From NCBI GenBank assembly GCA_017541885.1, contig JAFXYF010000010.1, positions 48,996 to 112,995 on the forward strand: DNA of 64,000 nt, read 5' to 3'. The stretch is from Bacilli bacterium. Its GTDB lineage: Bacteria; Bacillota_I; Bacilli_A; RF39; UBA660. Under the pieces are notes generated by a model. The model made no database searches. It worked only from the letters and a program-made list of their open reading frames with translations, and was not told where the DNA came from. A program made the translations under genes and the position numbers. This document shows positions 17,982 to 26,887 of the stretch, one piece after another; position 1 is the first letter of the stretch; each line of letters opens with the position of its first letter.

Positions 17982-18407
17982 ATGGCAAAAGAAATGAAAA
18001 ATGTATATACTGGAACTGGACATAGAAAGACTTCTGTAGCAAGAGTTACACTTACTCCAGGAAAAGGAAAAATCACAGTTAACGGAAGAGATGTTAGAGA
18101 ATACTTCCCATCTGAAATCTGTGTAATGGACTTAACTCAACCTCTAGAATTAACTAATACTAAAGAAATGTTTGATGTTGATGCACAAGTTAATGGTGGA
18201 GGATTCCAAGGACAAACAGGAGCTATTCGTTTAGGTATCACTAGAGCTTTATTAGAATATGATAAAAACACTCCAGCTGATTCAGAAAATAGTTTCAGAA
18301 AAACTCTTAAAGTAGCAGGATTCATCACAAGAGATTCACGTAAGAAAGAACGTAAGAAACCAGGATTAAAGAAAGCACGTCGTGCTCCACAATTCTCAAA
18401 ACGTTAA
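17982..18407 (+). CDS. rpsI: 30S ribosomal protein S9
   Basis: 141 residues, with [20 protein letters not shown] at the start, [20 protein letters not shown] in the centre and the C-terminal RRAPQFSKR whose last arginine reaches the P-site tRNA. Somewhat longer than the usual 130 residues because of extra N-terminal residues. Confidence 0.97.
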   Translation: MAKEMKNVYTGTGHRKTSVARVTLTPGKGKITVNGRDVREYFPSEICVMDLTQPLELTNTKEMFDVDAQVNGGGFQGQTGAIRLGITRALLEYDKNTPADSENSFRKTLKVAGFITRDSRKKERKKPGLKKARRAPQFSKR

Positions 18408-18425
18408 TTTACAAGTTTCAAATAC

Positions 18426-18450
18426 AAACCCGTTTTATACGGGTTTTTTT
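18426..18450 (+). terminator. rplM-rpsI terminator
   Basis: 8-bp GC-containing stem (18426-18433 with 18439-18446), loop TTTAT, seven T. Confidence 0.9.
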
Positions 18451-18476
18451 GCGCCCAAAATTATCAAATATATAAT
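18449..18476 (+). promoter_or_regulatory. Promoter of the holin/endolysin-like pair
   Basis: TATAAT at 18471-18476 with a weak TTGCGC (18449-18454) 16 bases upstream, overlapping the T-run of the previous terminator. Confidence 0.5.
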
Positions 18477-18506
18477 TCTTGCATAAACTAATAAGAGGAG
18501 GATTAT

Positions 18507-18845
18507 ATGTTTAATTTTGACTTTTTAAAGACAACTCTTATTATATCTATTGCTTTATCTTCAATTACTTGTACCTTTATTCAAAAGACTAAAGGATTCT
18601 TTAAAAGTAGTGAGTATATTACAATATATTCATTTGTTGTAAATATGATTATAAGTTTATTATTTTGTAAGACATTTACAGATATAAGTATTACAAATAG
18701 TTTATGGATTGGATTATTCTCCTTTTTAGGAGCAGACTCTATCTATAAATCACTAGAAGGAAAAATATCATCTTACACAGATATTGTGAATAAAAAAGGT
18801 ATGCTAATACCTGTTGATAATATTATAAATAAGGAGGATGAGTAG
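18507..18845 (+). CDS. Holin-like small membrane protein
   Basis: 112 residues with two to three hydrophobic helices (about residues 8-25, 40-58 and 66-80), a short loop, and GADSIYKSLEGK, which resembles a block in phage holins of Gram-positive hosts. The C-terminal tail is charged. AGAGGAGG site. Its stop overlaps the GTG of a peptidase gene by one base, the holin-then-lysin order typical of phage lysis cassettes. No other phage gene is nearby, so it may be domesticated. Confidence 0.55.
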   Translation: MFNFDFLKTTLIISIALSSITCTFIQKTKGFFKSSEYITIYSFVVNMIISLLFCKTFTDISITNSLWIGLFSFLGADSIYKSLEGKISSYTDIVNKKGMLIPVDNIINKEDE

Positions 18846-19471
18846 TGGAAAAGCCATTATTTCCTTCTAAGAATATGAGAATAACTCAAGGGTATAATGA
18901 AGGTACTCATAAAGATAGTTTCGCCATAGATAATGCAGGACTTGATTATGGTAAAGAGAAGGTTTATGCACCATTTACAGGAATAATAAAAAAGATCTAT
19001 CCTAATGATGCGAATGAGGTTTGGCTCGAGAGTTCTGAACCTGTGGAATACCCTGATGGCACAATAGACTTTTTAACAATAATGTTTGCTCATGCAGATA
19101 ATGTTGATAATTTATTTGTGGGGAAAACTATTAAACAAGGAGAAGCATTTTATGAAGAAGGAACAAAAGGGAATGCGACAGGAAATCATATTCATATAGA
19201 GTGTGGTAAAGGTAAATTCACAGGAAGTGGTTGGTATAAAAATAGTAGTGGATATTGGAGTATAAATAATCATAAAAAACCAGAAGAATGTTTGTGGATA
19301 GATGATACAATTAATATTATCCACAGTAATAATTATATTTTTAAGAAAATTCCAAAAAAAGAATCCACAAATATTGTGGATAAAAAGTTTATTGCTAAAA
19401 AGAGTGGATTATATGGAGTATATCTAAAAGAAAATCAAGAACTAATCATTAAAGGATTACCCCAAGATTAA
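18845..19471 (+). CDS. M23-family peptidoglycan peptidase (endolysin-like, GTG start)
   Basis: 208 residues. LytM/M23-type zinc endopeptidase: first ligands His22 and Asp29 (THKDSFAID), then His83, and the HxH pair His115/His117 (GNHIHIE). This fold cleaves peptide cross-links of peptidoglycan. There is no signal peptide, which fits export through the holin-like partner encoded just upstream. The C-terminal 70 residues may be a wall-binding part (ending GLYGVYLKENQELIIKGLP, reminiscent of an SH3-like strand). GTG start within the upstream stop codon. Confidence 0.75.
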   Translation: MEKPLFPSKNMRITQGYNEGTHKDSFAIDNAGLDYGKEKVYAPFTGIIKKIYPNDANEVWLESSEPVEYPDGTIDFLTIMFAHADNVDNLFVGKTIKQGEAFYEEGTKGNATGNHIHIECGKGKFTGSGWYKNSSGYWSINNHKKPEECLWIDDTINIIHSNNYIFKKIPKKESTNIVDKKFIAKKSGLYGVYLKENQELIIKGLPQD

Positions 19472-20215
19472 TTCCATAATCATCATAATTGAGAATCCTA
19501 ATAATAAAATGAAAGCCATTAAGTCTTTCTTTTTATTTTGTTGTGATTCAGGAATTAGTTCAAGAACAGTTACATAAAGCATTGCTCCAGCTGCAAAAGA
19601 CAAGATAAATGGTAGAATAATCTTTACTTTTAAGATTAAAATTGCCCCTAAAACAGCACTTATTGGTTCTACAAGTCCACTAAATACTCCAAATAAGAAA
19701 GAATAAGATCTACTATAACCATCTCTTCTTAATGGAAGACTAATTGCACTTCCTTCTGGAAAGTTTTGTATCGCAATACCTAGAGTTAAAGTAATAGCTG
19801 ATATTAAACTACCTCCATAAAGCATATTACCAAAAGCAACTCCAACTGCTAATCCTTCAGGAATATTATGAAGAGTAATCGAAGTAAATAATAAAAGACA
19901 TCTTCTAAACTTACTATTATTATTAGATTTCTTCTTAATTACTCTATTACAAACTAGTATAAATAAACCACCAAATAGAAATCCTAAAAATATTACTGTA
20001 AAAGGGTTTTGATGTATTATATTACACTGTTCTATTGCCGGATTTAAAAGAGAAAAGAAAGCAGCAGAAAGCATTATTCCTGCAGAAAAAGAAAGCAAAG
20101 CATCCATCATATTTTGATTAATCTTCTTGAAGAAGAATACTATTCCAGAACCTAATATAGTAAAAATAAAGGTAAAAAGGCCTCCTAATAATGAGAGAAT
20201 TATTATTCTAAACAT
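19457..20215 (-). CDS. ZIP-family divalent metal transporter
   Basis: 252 residues from ATG at 20215 (GGTGAT upstream); a TTG four codons earlier is less likely. About eight membrane helices. Helices 4 and 5 carry the metal-binding motifs HNIPEGLAVG and IQNFPEGSAIS. This ZupT/GufA-type pattern imports zinc, iron or manganese across the cytoplasmic membrane. It converges on the endolysin-like gene with a 15-base tail overlap. Confidence 0.88.
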   Translation of the reverse strand: MFRIIILSLLGGLFTFIFTILGSGIVFFFKKINQNMMDALLSFSAGIMLSAAFFSLLNPAIEQCNIIHQNPFTVIFLGFLFGGLFILVCNRVIKKKSNNNSKFRRCLLLFTSITLHNIPEGLAVGVAFGNMLYGGSLISAITLTLGIAIQNFPEGSAISLPLRRDGYSRSYSFLFGVFSGLVEPISAVLGAILILKVKIILPFILSFAAGAMLYVTVLELIPESQQNKKKDLMAFILLLGFSIMMIMELILG

Positions 20216-20285
20216 ACATATCACCAATGTAAGTTATGCATAAAAAATTTTTTTGCTAAAAATAGGACTTAAACAAGAAATAATA

Positions 20286-20314
20286 TTGTAAAAAAAAGAA
20301 AAAAATACTATAAT
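20286..20314 (+). promoter_or_regulatory. Promoter of the type VII secretion locus
   Basis: TTGTAA (20286-20291), 17-base spacer, TATAAT (20309-20314); the start codon is 37 bases downstream. Confidence 0.65.
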
Positions 20315-20350
20315 AAAATATATAATCAGAATAATATGGGGTGATTACCA

Positions 20351-23300
20351 GTGATAGTAAGGTTAATCAAGAAAAAGAAAATCTATAACTTTACCTTACC
20401 AACTAAAATAGCTGGAAACTATTGGATTACTGATAATGATTATTTAGGAAATGTACGAAACCTTATCAACGTTGAAGAAGATGACGGAAAATGGAAAATA
20501 AAGTCAGACTTCGAAACAAAAATCATGTCAGGAGAGTTGGAAGTAGAGTCTGCATACTTAAAAGACTATAGTCTTTATTTCTTAAAGATTAATACAGATA
20601 ATGAGTATGTTATTTTATACTGTTCCCCAACAGTAGATAAAGAAAGTTATCGTTTAAGACTTAAAGATAAAAAAGAATTAATTATTGGTAATTACAATAA
20701 AGCCCCAATTTGTTTTAATTATCCTTTAGTGTCAAGAGAACACGCAAAATTAACTTATAATGACGGTGTATGGATCATTGAAGATCTAAATAGTAAATAT
20801 GGAACTTATGTTAATAGTGTAGCTATCACTTTAAGACAATTACAATACGGTGATATTATTTTTATCATGGGTTTAAAGATAATTGTTTTAAAAGATACAT
20901 TAATTATTAATAATATTGGAAATAATTTAAGTATTGATAATCAATATTTAGAGTCTATTTCATCAGTTATTCAAAAACAAACTGAATTTGATAATCCAGA
21001 TGAAGAGACTATTGAATTCTATAAAGAAGATGATTACTTCTATAGAGCTCCAAGATTTAAAACTGGTATTGTAGATGCTAATATTGGAATTGATTCTCCT
21101 CCTGGAAATCAATTTCAAGAAGATAATACTCCATTAATTTATACTTTAGGGCCAATGCTTACTATGGCAATGTCTTCAATGTCTACAGGTATAACTGCTC
21201 TACAAAGTGTTATTAATGGTACAGCTGATATGGAAACTGTTGCTCCTACACTTGCAATGACAGGTTTAATGATGGCAACAATGTTCTTATGGCCTGGTTT
21301 ACAAAAAAGATATGCCACTAAACAAGGTAAAAAAGCAGAAAAAGAAAGAAATGTTAAATATTTAAAATATCTAGAGACTAAGAAAGAAAAGATTCAAGCA
21401 GAGATGAAGATTCAACGTCAAATCTTAATTGATAACTATCTACCTCTAGATCAAACAAAAGAAATTGTATATCAAAAGAAACGTAATCTTTGGGAAAGAG
21501 AAATTGGACAAGATGACTTCTTAGACTTACGTTTAGGAGTAGGTTCTACAGAATTAAAAGGAAATGTCGCAATTCCTGAAGAACACTTCGCCCTAAAAAC
21601 AGATGACTTATTAAAAGAAGTATATAAATTAGGTGCTGAATCACGTACTCTAGAAAACGTACCAATCTCATTAAACTTTATCAGTAGAAACATAGTCGCA
21701 ATAATTGGTACTGCAAATAATAAGAAACAATTCATTGATGGTTTAATCCTTCAAATGATTACATATCATAGTTATGAAGATTTAAAAATAGTAGTATTTA
21801 CTAATGCTCAAAATGAGAGTAGTTGGGAATATTTAAAAGTTGCTCCTCATTGTTGGAATAATGAGAAAACATTCCGTTACTTCTCAACTAATCTAGATGA
21901 GGCAAAAGAAATATCACTAGAATTAGAGAAAGAAATACAACAAAGAAAGTTCAAAGATAATAATGGTAAGATGGACATTAATAATGCTGATTATCATAGT
22001 TATAGACCATATTATTTATTATTAACAGATGACTATAAATCAATAAGAGATATTGAATTATTAAAAGATGTTACATCTATGCCAGTAAACTATGGATTCA
22101 GTTTAGTTGTAGTAAGTCCAAGATTAGTTAATATCCCTAATGAATGTAATGCATTTATTAGTATCGGAGATAAAAAATCAGGAGTATTTGAAAATGAATT
22201 AGTTGCTAACAAACAAAAAGAGTTTGTAGCAGACTTTGATCCAACATTAAATATTTATGAATGTTGTAAGATAGTAGCAAATATTCCAATTGATATAGCT
22301 AAACAAGCTCAAGCATTACCTACATCAGTATCATTCCTAGAAATGTGTAATGTTGGTATGGTTGAACAATTAAATGTTCTAAATAGATGGAAAGTAAATG
22401 ATCCAACTAAATCATTACAAACTCCAGTTGGATTTGATAAGTCTCGTGAATTATTTAAACTAGACTTACATGAAAAAGCTCATGGACCACACGGTTTAAT
22501 AGCAGGTATGACAGGTTCTGGTAAATCAGAATTTATCATTACTTACATCTTATCTATGGCAATGAACTATCATCCATATGAAGTATCATTTATCCTTATC
22601 GACTATAAAGGTGGAGGTTTAACAGGAGCATTTGAAAACAGAGAAACAGGAGTAAAACTTCCTCACTTAGCAGGAACAATTACAAACTTAGATACTGTTG
22701 AAATGAACCGTTCCTTAGCATCTATTCAATCAGAACTTCGTAAACGTCAAAGACAATTTAATGAAGCAAGAGATAAGTTAAATGAAAGTACAATCGATAT
22801 TTATAAATATCAAAATCTATATCGTCGAGGATTAGTTGATAAGCCAATCTCTCACTTATTTATAATTTCAGATGAGTTCGCTGAGTTGAAAGACCAAAGA
22901 CCAGAATTCATGGATCAATTAATTTCAACTGCTCGTATCGGACGTTCCTTAGGAGTCCACCTTATACTAGCAACACAGAAACCTTCGGGTGTAGTTAATG
23001 ATCAAATCTGGTCAAACTCTAAATTCCGTGTCTGCTTAAGAGTTCAAGATAAATCTGACTCTATGGATATGATTAAATGTCCAGATGCTGCAGAATTAAA
23101 GAATGTTGGTAGATTCTACCTACAAGTAGGTTATAACGAATTATTCGCTATGGGACAAGCTGCTTGGGCAGGAGCTCAGTATTATCCAACTGAAAAAAGA
23201 AAGAAAAAGGTAGACCAATCTATCACAATAGTTGATAATGTAGGAACACCTATTAAATCACTAGATACAAAACAAAATGATGTAATTGTTCAATCTAAAG

Positions 23301-24922
23301 GTGAAGAAATTACTAATATTATTAAATATATAGTTGATGAAGCAAAGAAAGAAAATATTTCTATTGAACAATTATGGTTACCTAGAATTCCAGATGTTAT
23401 TTATACAGATGCATTAAAAGAAAAATATAATTATAAACCAGTTAAGAATGTAATTAATCCAATTATTGGAGAATATGATGATCCAGATAACCAAACACAA
23501 AACATTCTTACTCTTCCATTATCAGAACTAGGAAATACAATTATCTTTGGTTCTGCTGGAAATGGTAAAGAGTTAATGTTATCAGGACTTATCTATTCAT
23601 CAATTACATCTCATAATTCAAATGAAGTAAACTTCTATATCTTAGACTTTGGAGCTGAGACTCTTACAATGTTTAGGAATGCTCCTCATGTTGGTGAAGT
23701 AATGCTATCAACTGAGACAGAGAAGATTGCTAATACATTCAAGATGCTAGATCACATTATTGAAGAAAGAAAGAAAGTCTTCACAGACTATAATGGATCA
23801 TTTGATTTCTACATTAATCATGGTGGAAGACAAATCCCATTAATCGTAGTAATAATCAATAACGTTGAAGCATTTATGGAAACATACAATGATTATGAAG
23901 AACTAATTGGTCAGATGACAAGAGATTGTTTAAAATATGGTGTAGTATTTATCTTCACTACAAATGGACCAAATACAGTACGTTATCGTTTAAGACAAAA
24001 CTTTAGACAAAACGTCGTATTACAATTCAATGATCCAGGAGATTACTCATCAGTTATTCCAGGAGTTAGAAAGAAAGAACCATCTAAGGCTTATGGTCGA
24101 GGTATGATTTTACTAGATTCTATCTTCGAATTCCAAACAGCATTCCCTTATAAAGAAGAGAAGATGGCAGATTATATTAAAGTAGTATGTGATAAATTAG
24201 ATGGTATTTGTGAATACAAAGCAGAAAAGATTCCAATCTTACCAGATGTTGTTTCACAAGACTATGTTTCTCAATTCTTAGGAAACTTAAAAACTCTACC
24301 TGTTGGAGTTTCTAAAGATACTCTTCAAGTTGCATCTGTAGACTTTAATAACAAGTTTATGTATAACATTACAGGTGATGATGTTACTGCTGAACCAGGA
24401 TTCTTACAAGGTGTAATGAAAAATATCTTAAAAGTACCAAATACAGAAGTAATTGTAATGGATGCTTATAGTATCTTTAATGATATAAGTCTAGATAATG
24501 TTGTTTATAGTTCTGATGCATGTGAGATAAGTAGAGATCATCTAGAAAAGAGATCAACTTCAAACAATCCAGCAATCACAACATTTGTATTCTTAATGGG
24601 AGTTAATGCTCTATTAGGTAAATTAGATCCAACAACTAAAACAAACTTTACTAATATAATTACAAATACTAAACAACAAGGTAATATTAGATACATAATT
24701 GTAGATAATATTGATGTTATTAAAGCAATTAACTTCGAGCCATGGTATAAAGGCAATACTGATATGTCTGAAGGTATTTGGGTAGGAAATGGTATTGGAA
24801 ACCAATTCACTCTAAAAGTAACAACCAACTCTCGTGTATTAAGACAAGAAGTAGATCCAGGATTTGGTTATATAATTAGAAAAGGTAAAGCAGAATTAAT
24901 GAAGTTAATGTCTGATGAATAG
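20351..24922 (+). CDS. essC: Type VII secretion ATPase EssC-like (FHA + FtsK/SpoIIIE domains)
   Basis: 1523 residues, GTG start with GGGGTGAT. An FHA domain at about 108-182 (VSREHAKLTYND, DLNSKYGTYVN) for phosphothreonine or partner binding is followed by two membrane helices (about 260-315). Four FtsK-like modules follow. The first (about 390-640) has no P-loop. The second is intact (GMTGSGKS 719-726, LIDYKGGGL, FIISDEFAEL). The third is degenerate (GSAGNGKE 1067-1074). The last (about 1340-1520) has no motif. This is the motor of Firmicutes T7SSb, exporting WXG100-type proteins. The usual EsxA, EsaA, EssA and EssB genes are not in this window. Confidence 0.9.
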   Translation: MIVRLIKKKKIYNFTLPTKIAGNYWITDNDYLGNVRNLINVEEDDGKWKIKSDFETKIMSGELEVESAYLKDYSLYFLKINTDNEYVILYCSPTVDKESYRLRLKDKKELIIGNYNKAPICFNYPLVSREHAKLTYNDGVWIIEDLNSKYGTYVNSVAITLRQLQYGDIIFIMGLKIIVLKDTLIINNIGNNLSIDNQYLESISSVIQKQTEFDNPDEETIEFYKEDDYFYRAPRFKTGIVDANIGIDSPPGNQFQEDNTPLIYTLGPMLTMAMSSMSTGITALQSVINGTADMETVAPTLAMTGLMMATMFLWPGLQKRYATKQGKKAEKERNVKYLKYLETKKEKIQAEMKIQRQILIDNYLPLDQTKEIVYQKKRNLWEREIGQDDFLDLRLGVGSTELKGNVAIPEEHFALKTDDLLKEVYKLGAESRTLENVPISLNFISRNIVAIIGTANNKKQFIDGLILQMITYHSYEDLKIVVFTNAQNESSWEYLKVAPHCWNNEKTFRYFSTNLDEAKEISLELEKEIQQRKFKDNNGKMDINNADYHSYRPYYLLLTDDYKSIRDIELLKDVTSMPVNYGFSLVVVSPRLVNIPNECNAFISIGDKKSGVFENELVANKQKEFVADFDPTLNIYECCKIVANIPIDIAKQAQALPTSVSFLEMCNVGMVEQLNVLNRWKVNDPTKSLQTPVGFDKSRELFKLDLHEKAHGPHGLIAGMTGSGKSEFIITYILSMAMNYHPYEVSFILIDYKGGGLTGAFENRETGVKLPHLAGTITNLDTVEMNRSLASIQSELRKRQRQFNEARDKLNESTIDIYKYQNLYRRGLVDKPISHLFIISDEFAELKDQRPEFMDQLISTARIGRSLGVHLILATQKPSGVVNDQIWSNSKFRVCLRVQDKSDSMDMIKCPDAAELKNVGRFYLQVGYNELFAMGQAAWAGAQYYPTEKRKKKVDQSITIVDNVGTPIKSLDTKQNDVIVQSKGEEITNIIKYIVDEAKKENISIEQLWLPRIPDVIYTDALKEKYNYKPVKNVINPIIGEYDDPDNQTQNILTLPLSELGNTIIFGSAGNGKELMLSGLIYSSITSHNSNEVNFYILDFGAETLTMFRNAPHVGEVMLSTETEKIANTFKMLDHIIEERKKVFTDYNGSFDFYINHGGRQIPLIVVIINNVEAFMETYNDYEELIGQMTRDCLKYGVVFIFTTNGPNTVRYRLRQNFRQNVVLQFNDPGDYSSVIPGVRKKEPSKAYGRGMILLDSIFEFQTAFPYKEEKMADYIKVVCDKLDGICEYKAEKIPILPDVVSQDYVSQFLGNLKTLPVGVSKDTLQVASVDFNNKFMYNITGDDVTAEPGFLQGVMKNILKVPNTEVIVMDAYSIFNDISLDNVVYSSDACEISRDHLEKRSTSNNPAITTFVFLMGVNALLGKLDPTTKTNFTNIITNTKQQGNIRYIIVDNIDVIKAINFEPWYKGNTDMSEGIWVGNGIGNQFTLKVTTNSRVLRQEVDPGFGYIIRKGKAELMKLMSDE

Positions 24923-24933
24923 GAGGAAATAAT

Positions 24934-25191
24934 ATGAATAATAATAAAATATTAATAGAATTAGAAATACCTCTTATTGAAGTAAAATATGATATGTTTA
25001 TTCCTATTAATAAAAAAGTAGGAACAATAAAATCATTAATAGAAAATTCACTTATTGAATTAACTGACAAAGCATATATTCCAAGACAAGATACTAATTT
25101 GTATAGTAAAGAAACTGGAGAAATATATGATGTTAATAAAACAATTCGTGATACTGATTTAAAGAATGGATCTAGAGTAATACTAATATAA
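24934..25191 (+). CDS. YukD/EsaB-like ubiquitin-fold protein
   Basis: 85 residues. The pattern of strand, strand, helix (IKSLIENSLIEL), then LYSKETGEIYDVNKTIRDTD and LKNGSRVILI matches the YukD/EsaB ubiquitin-like family encoded in T7SSb loci. The sequence is divergent, so the call relies on pattern, size and position 11 bases after essC. EsaB is a cytosolic regulator or core component of the secretion machine. Confidence 0.7.
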   Translation: MNNNKILIELEIPLIEVKYDMFIPINKKVGTIKSLIENSLIELTDKAYIPRQDTNLYSKETGEIYDVNKTIRDTDLKNGSRVILI

Positions 25192-25207
25192 AGCAAGGAG
25201 GGATATA

Positions 25208-25579
25208 ATGGACGATTATAATCGCTATGTAACTGCAGTAAATAAAATCTATGATTATCTAGAAAAGATGAAAGCAGGATGGAATAATATGGACAACAAG
25301 AATTATATAGATAATATAGATGATTATAAAAACATTGTTATATCTAAAGCAGATGAATTTAAAAAACCACCTACAGTAACACTTGAAAAAACATCTGCAC
25401 AGTTAGAAGAAGAACAAGAAAGAGAACTTGAAGAAGCAGCAAAGAAAAAACAAGAACAAAGATCTCAAAATACTGCAGTACCTGCAAATTCAGGACCTGA
25501 ACCTAAGAAAATAGAGACAGTTGAGAAAATGCCAATAGATTCATCCATTAGCTCTTCTAGTGAAGTGGAGGCGTTATAG
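25208..25579 (+). CDS. Small T7SS-locus protein, helical with Glu/Lys-rich tail
   Basis: 123 residues. The first 55 are helical and contain LEKMKAGWNNMDNKNYID, which recalls the helix-turn-helix of WXG100 proteins but has WNN rather than WxG. A coiled-coil stretch rich in Glu/Gln/Lys (residues 65-90) follows, then a Pro/Ser-rich end. It could be a substrate, chaperone or spacer of the EssC machine. It ends one base before the next gene. No firm family. Confidence 0.55.
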   Translation: MDDYNRYVTAVNKIYDYLEKMKAGWNNMDNKNYIDNIDDYKNIVISKADEFKKPPTVTLEKTSAQLEEEQERELEEAAKKKQEQRSQNTAVPANSGPEPKKIETVEKMPIDSSISSSSEVEAL

Positions 25580-25795
25580 ATGATAGGAAAACTAACATAT
25601 GAACAAGTCTTAACTTTTGCTAAAGAAATAAGAAATGAAGCTTTAGTAGTAGAAGATATGTCTAGAGCAAGAGAAATAGAAGATTTAGTAGAGTTTGCTG
25701 ATAAAGTTGAAGCTTATGCTAAATTCTTAGAAAATATTGTTGAATTAAATAAAGATGCTGATAAAGCAATCGCAGATTTAACAGGAAAAAAATAA
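25580..25795 (+). CDS. Small helical protein of the T7SS locus
   Basis: 71 residues, apparently two or three amphipathic helices (LTYEQVLTFAKEIRNEA, LVEFADKVEAYAKFLENIVE). No cysteines, signal peptide or membrane segment. Length and helical hairpin are in the range of ESAT-6-type partners but WxG is absent. Last gene before a strong terminator; its ribosome site (GTGGAGGCG) lies inside the upstream gene. Confidence 0.55.
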   Translation: MIGKLTYEQVLTFAKEIRNEALVVEDMSRAREIEDLVEFADKVEAYAKFLENIVELNKDADKAIADLTGKK

Positions 25796-25796
25796 T

Positions 25797-25824
25797 AAAG
25801 AGCTTTCATAATGAAAGCTCTTTT
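25797..25824. terminator. Bidirectional terminator
   Basis: 12-bp stem (25797-25808 with 25812-25823), TAA loop, TTTT on the plus side. It closes the T7SS operon and, read from the other strand, the SpoIID-like gene, whose stop codon lies in the stem. Confidence 0.85.
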
Positions 25825-26831
25825 ATATTTTTAAAAAGTCTACATTTAGGAAAATAGTAATAAAGAATTTGTTCATAATTTGCTCCATTCTTAGCTAAAC
25901 TATTAGATCCATATAAGCTAAGTCCTAAATTATTCCCAATACCTTTAGTAATAAAAGTAATATTATCTCTATTTACTATAATTGATATATCACAAGATAG
26001 TAATTTAAGTAGATCTTTAACTTCTCTAATAGAGAATGCTTTATGTTTTATTTTTATAGTATGTCCATGATTAAGTAATTTAATTTCAGAAGAAGAATCT
26101 ATTTGTACTTTAAAAATATTACTAATTTCATTAAAAGAATAAGTCTTTATATTTAAATAATTTGGAGATGTAATATCCCATAAACTCTTAACACTACTTA
26201 AATATAAATATTTAGGATGAGCTAGAGTCTCTCCATTATTAGAGTAATGTATAAAAGGTAAAATATATTCCATATTATAAGATATAAATAAACAAGAAAC
26301 CTCTTCAATGACTCTTCTAAACAAATTACTAATTGAGTCATAATTATCTATGTCTTTATACTCATTTAAAGGTTTATATCGAGCATAATTGTTATTCGCA
26401 AGTATAAATCCATCTTCTGCCATCATTCTATAAGCATAGGTGTTATATAGTACACATATTGCTTTATATAATTCTTTATCAAAGTCTTTATCATAATAAG
26501 AGAAAAGTATACTTAATAGATATTCTTTTAAAGATATTTCTATATTAGATCCATCCTCCAACTTTATATTGATCATATAATTATCAGGACTAAAGTAATA
26601 CTCATGATTATCAGGAAAGTTTACTTTTTTCACAACCATTCCATCTAATACAAAATATACTTTATTTCCATGATAAGGAATACTATTTTTATTTAAGAAT
26701 TGTTTAGATAATATTTTTAAATCATCTTCATTTGTATCAGTTAATTCTCTTGAAAATTCATAATCATATGATAAATATAAATATAAGATATCTTCTCCAT
26801 TTACTTTTCTAATTTCATATTTAGTAAACAT
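25806..26831 (-). CDS. SpoIID/LytB-like domain protein, catalytic residues not conserved
   Basis: 341 residues from ATG 26831 (AGGTGA site); a GTG three codons upstream is less likely. The central part resembles SpoIID: EISLKEYLLSILFSYY then ALYKAICVLYNTYAYRM-like (residues about 105-140), where true SpoIID has an EM-P motif carrying the catalytic Glu. The C-terminus GIGNNLGLSLYGSNSLAKNG and YEQILYYYF matches the GHGVGMSQYGA...YEEILKYYY block, but His is missing. SpoIID is a lytic transglycosylase; this protein may be inactive or binding only. No signal peptide is evident. Confidence 0.5.
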   Translation of the reverse strand: MFTKYEIRKVNGEDILYLYLSYDYEFSRELTDTNEDDLKILSKQFLNKNSIPYHGNKVYFVLDGMVVKKVNFPDNHEYYFSPDNYMINIKLEDGSNIEISLKEYLLSILFSYYDKDFDKELYKAICVLYNTYAYRMMAEDGFILANNNYARYKPLNEYKDIDNYDSISNLFRRVIEEVSCLFISYNMEYILPFIHYSNNGETLAHPKYLYLSSVKSLWDITSPNYLNIKTYSFNEISNIFKVQIDSSSEIKLLNHGHTIKIKHKAFSIREVKDLLKLLSCDISIIVNRDNITFITKGIGNNLGLSLYGSNSLAKNGANYEQILYYYFPKCRLFKNIKELSL

Positions 26832-26887
26832 AATCTTCACCTAATAATAGGATGGAGATATTTTTATTATTTATACAAAAAAAAGAA

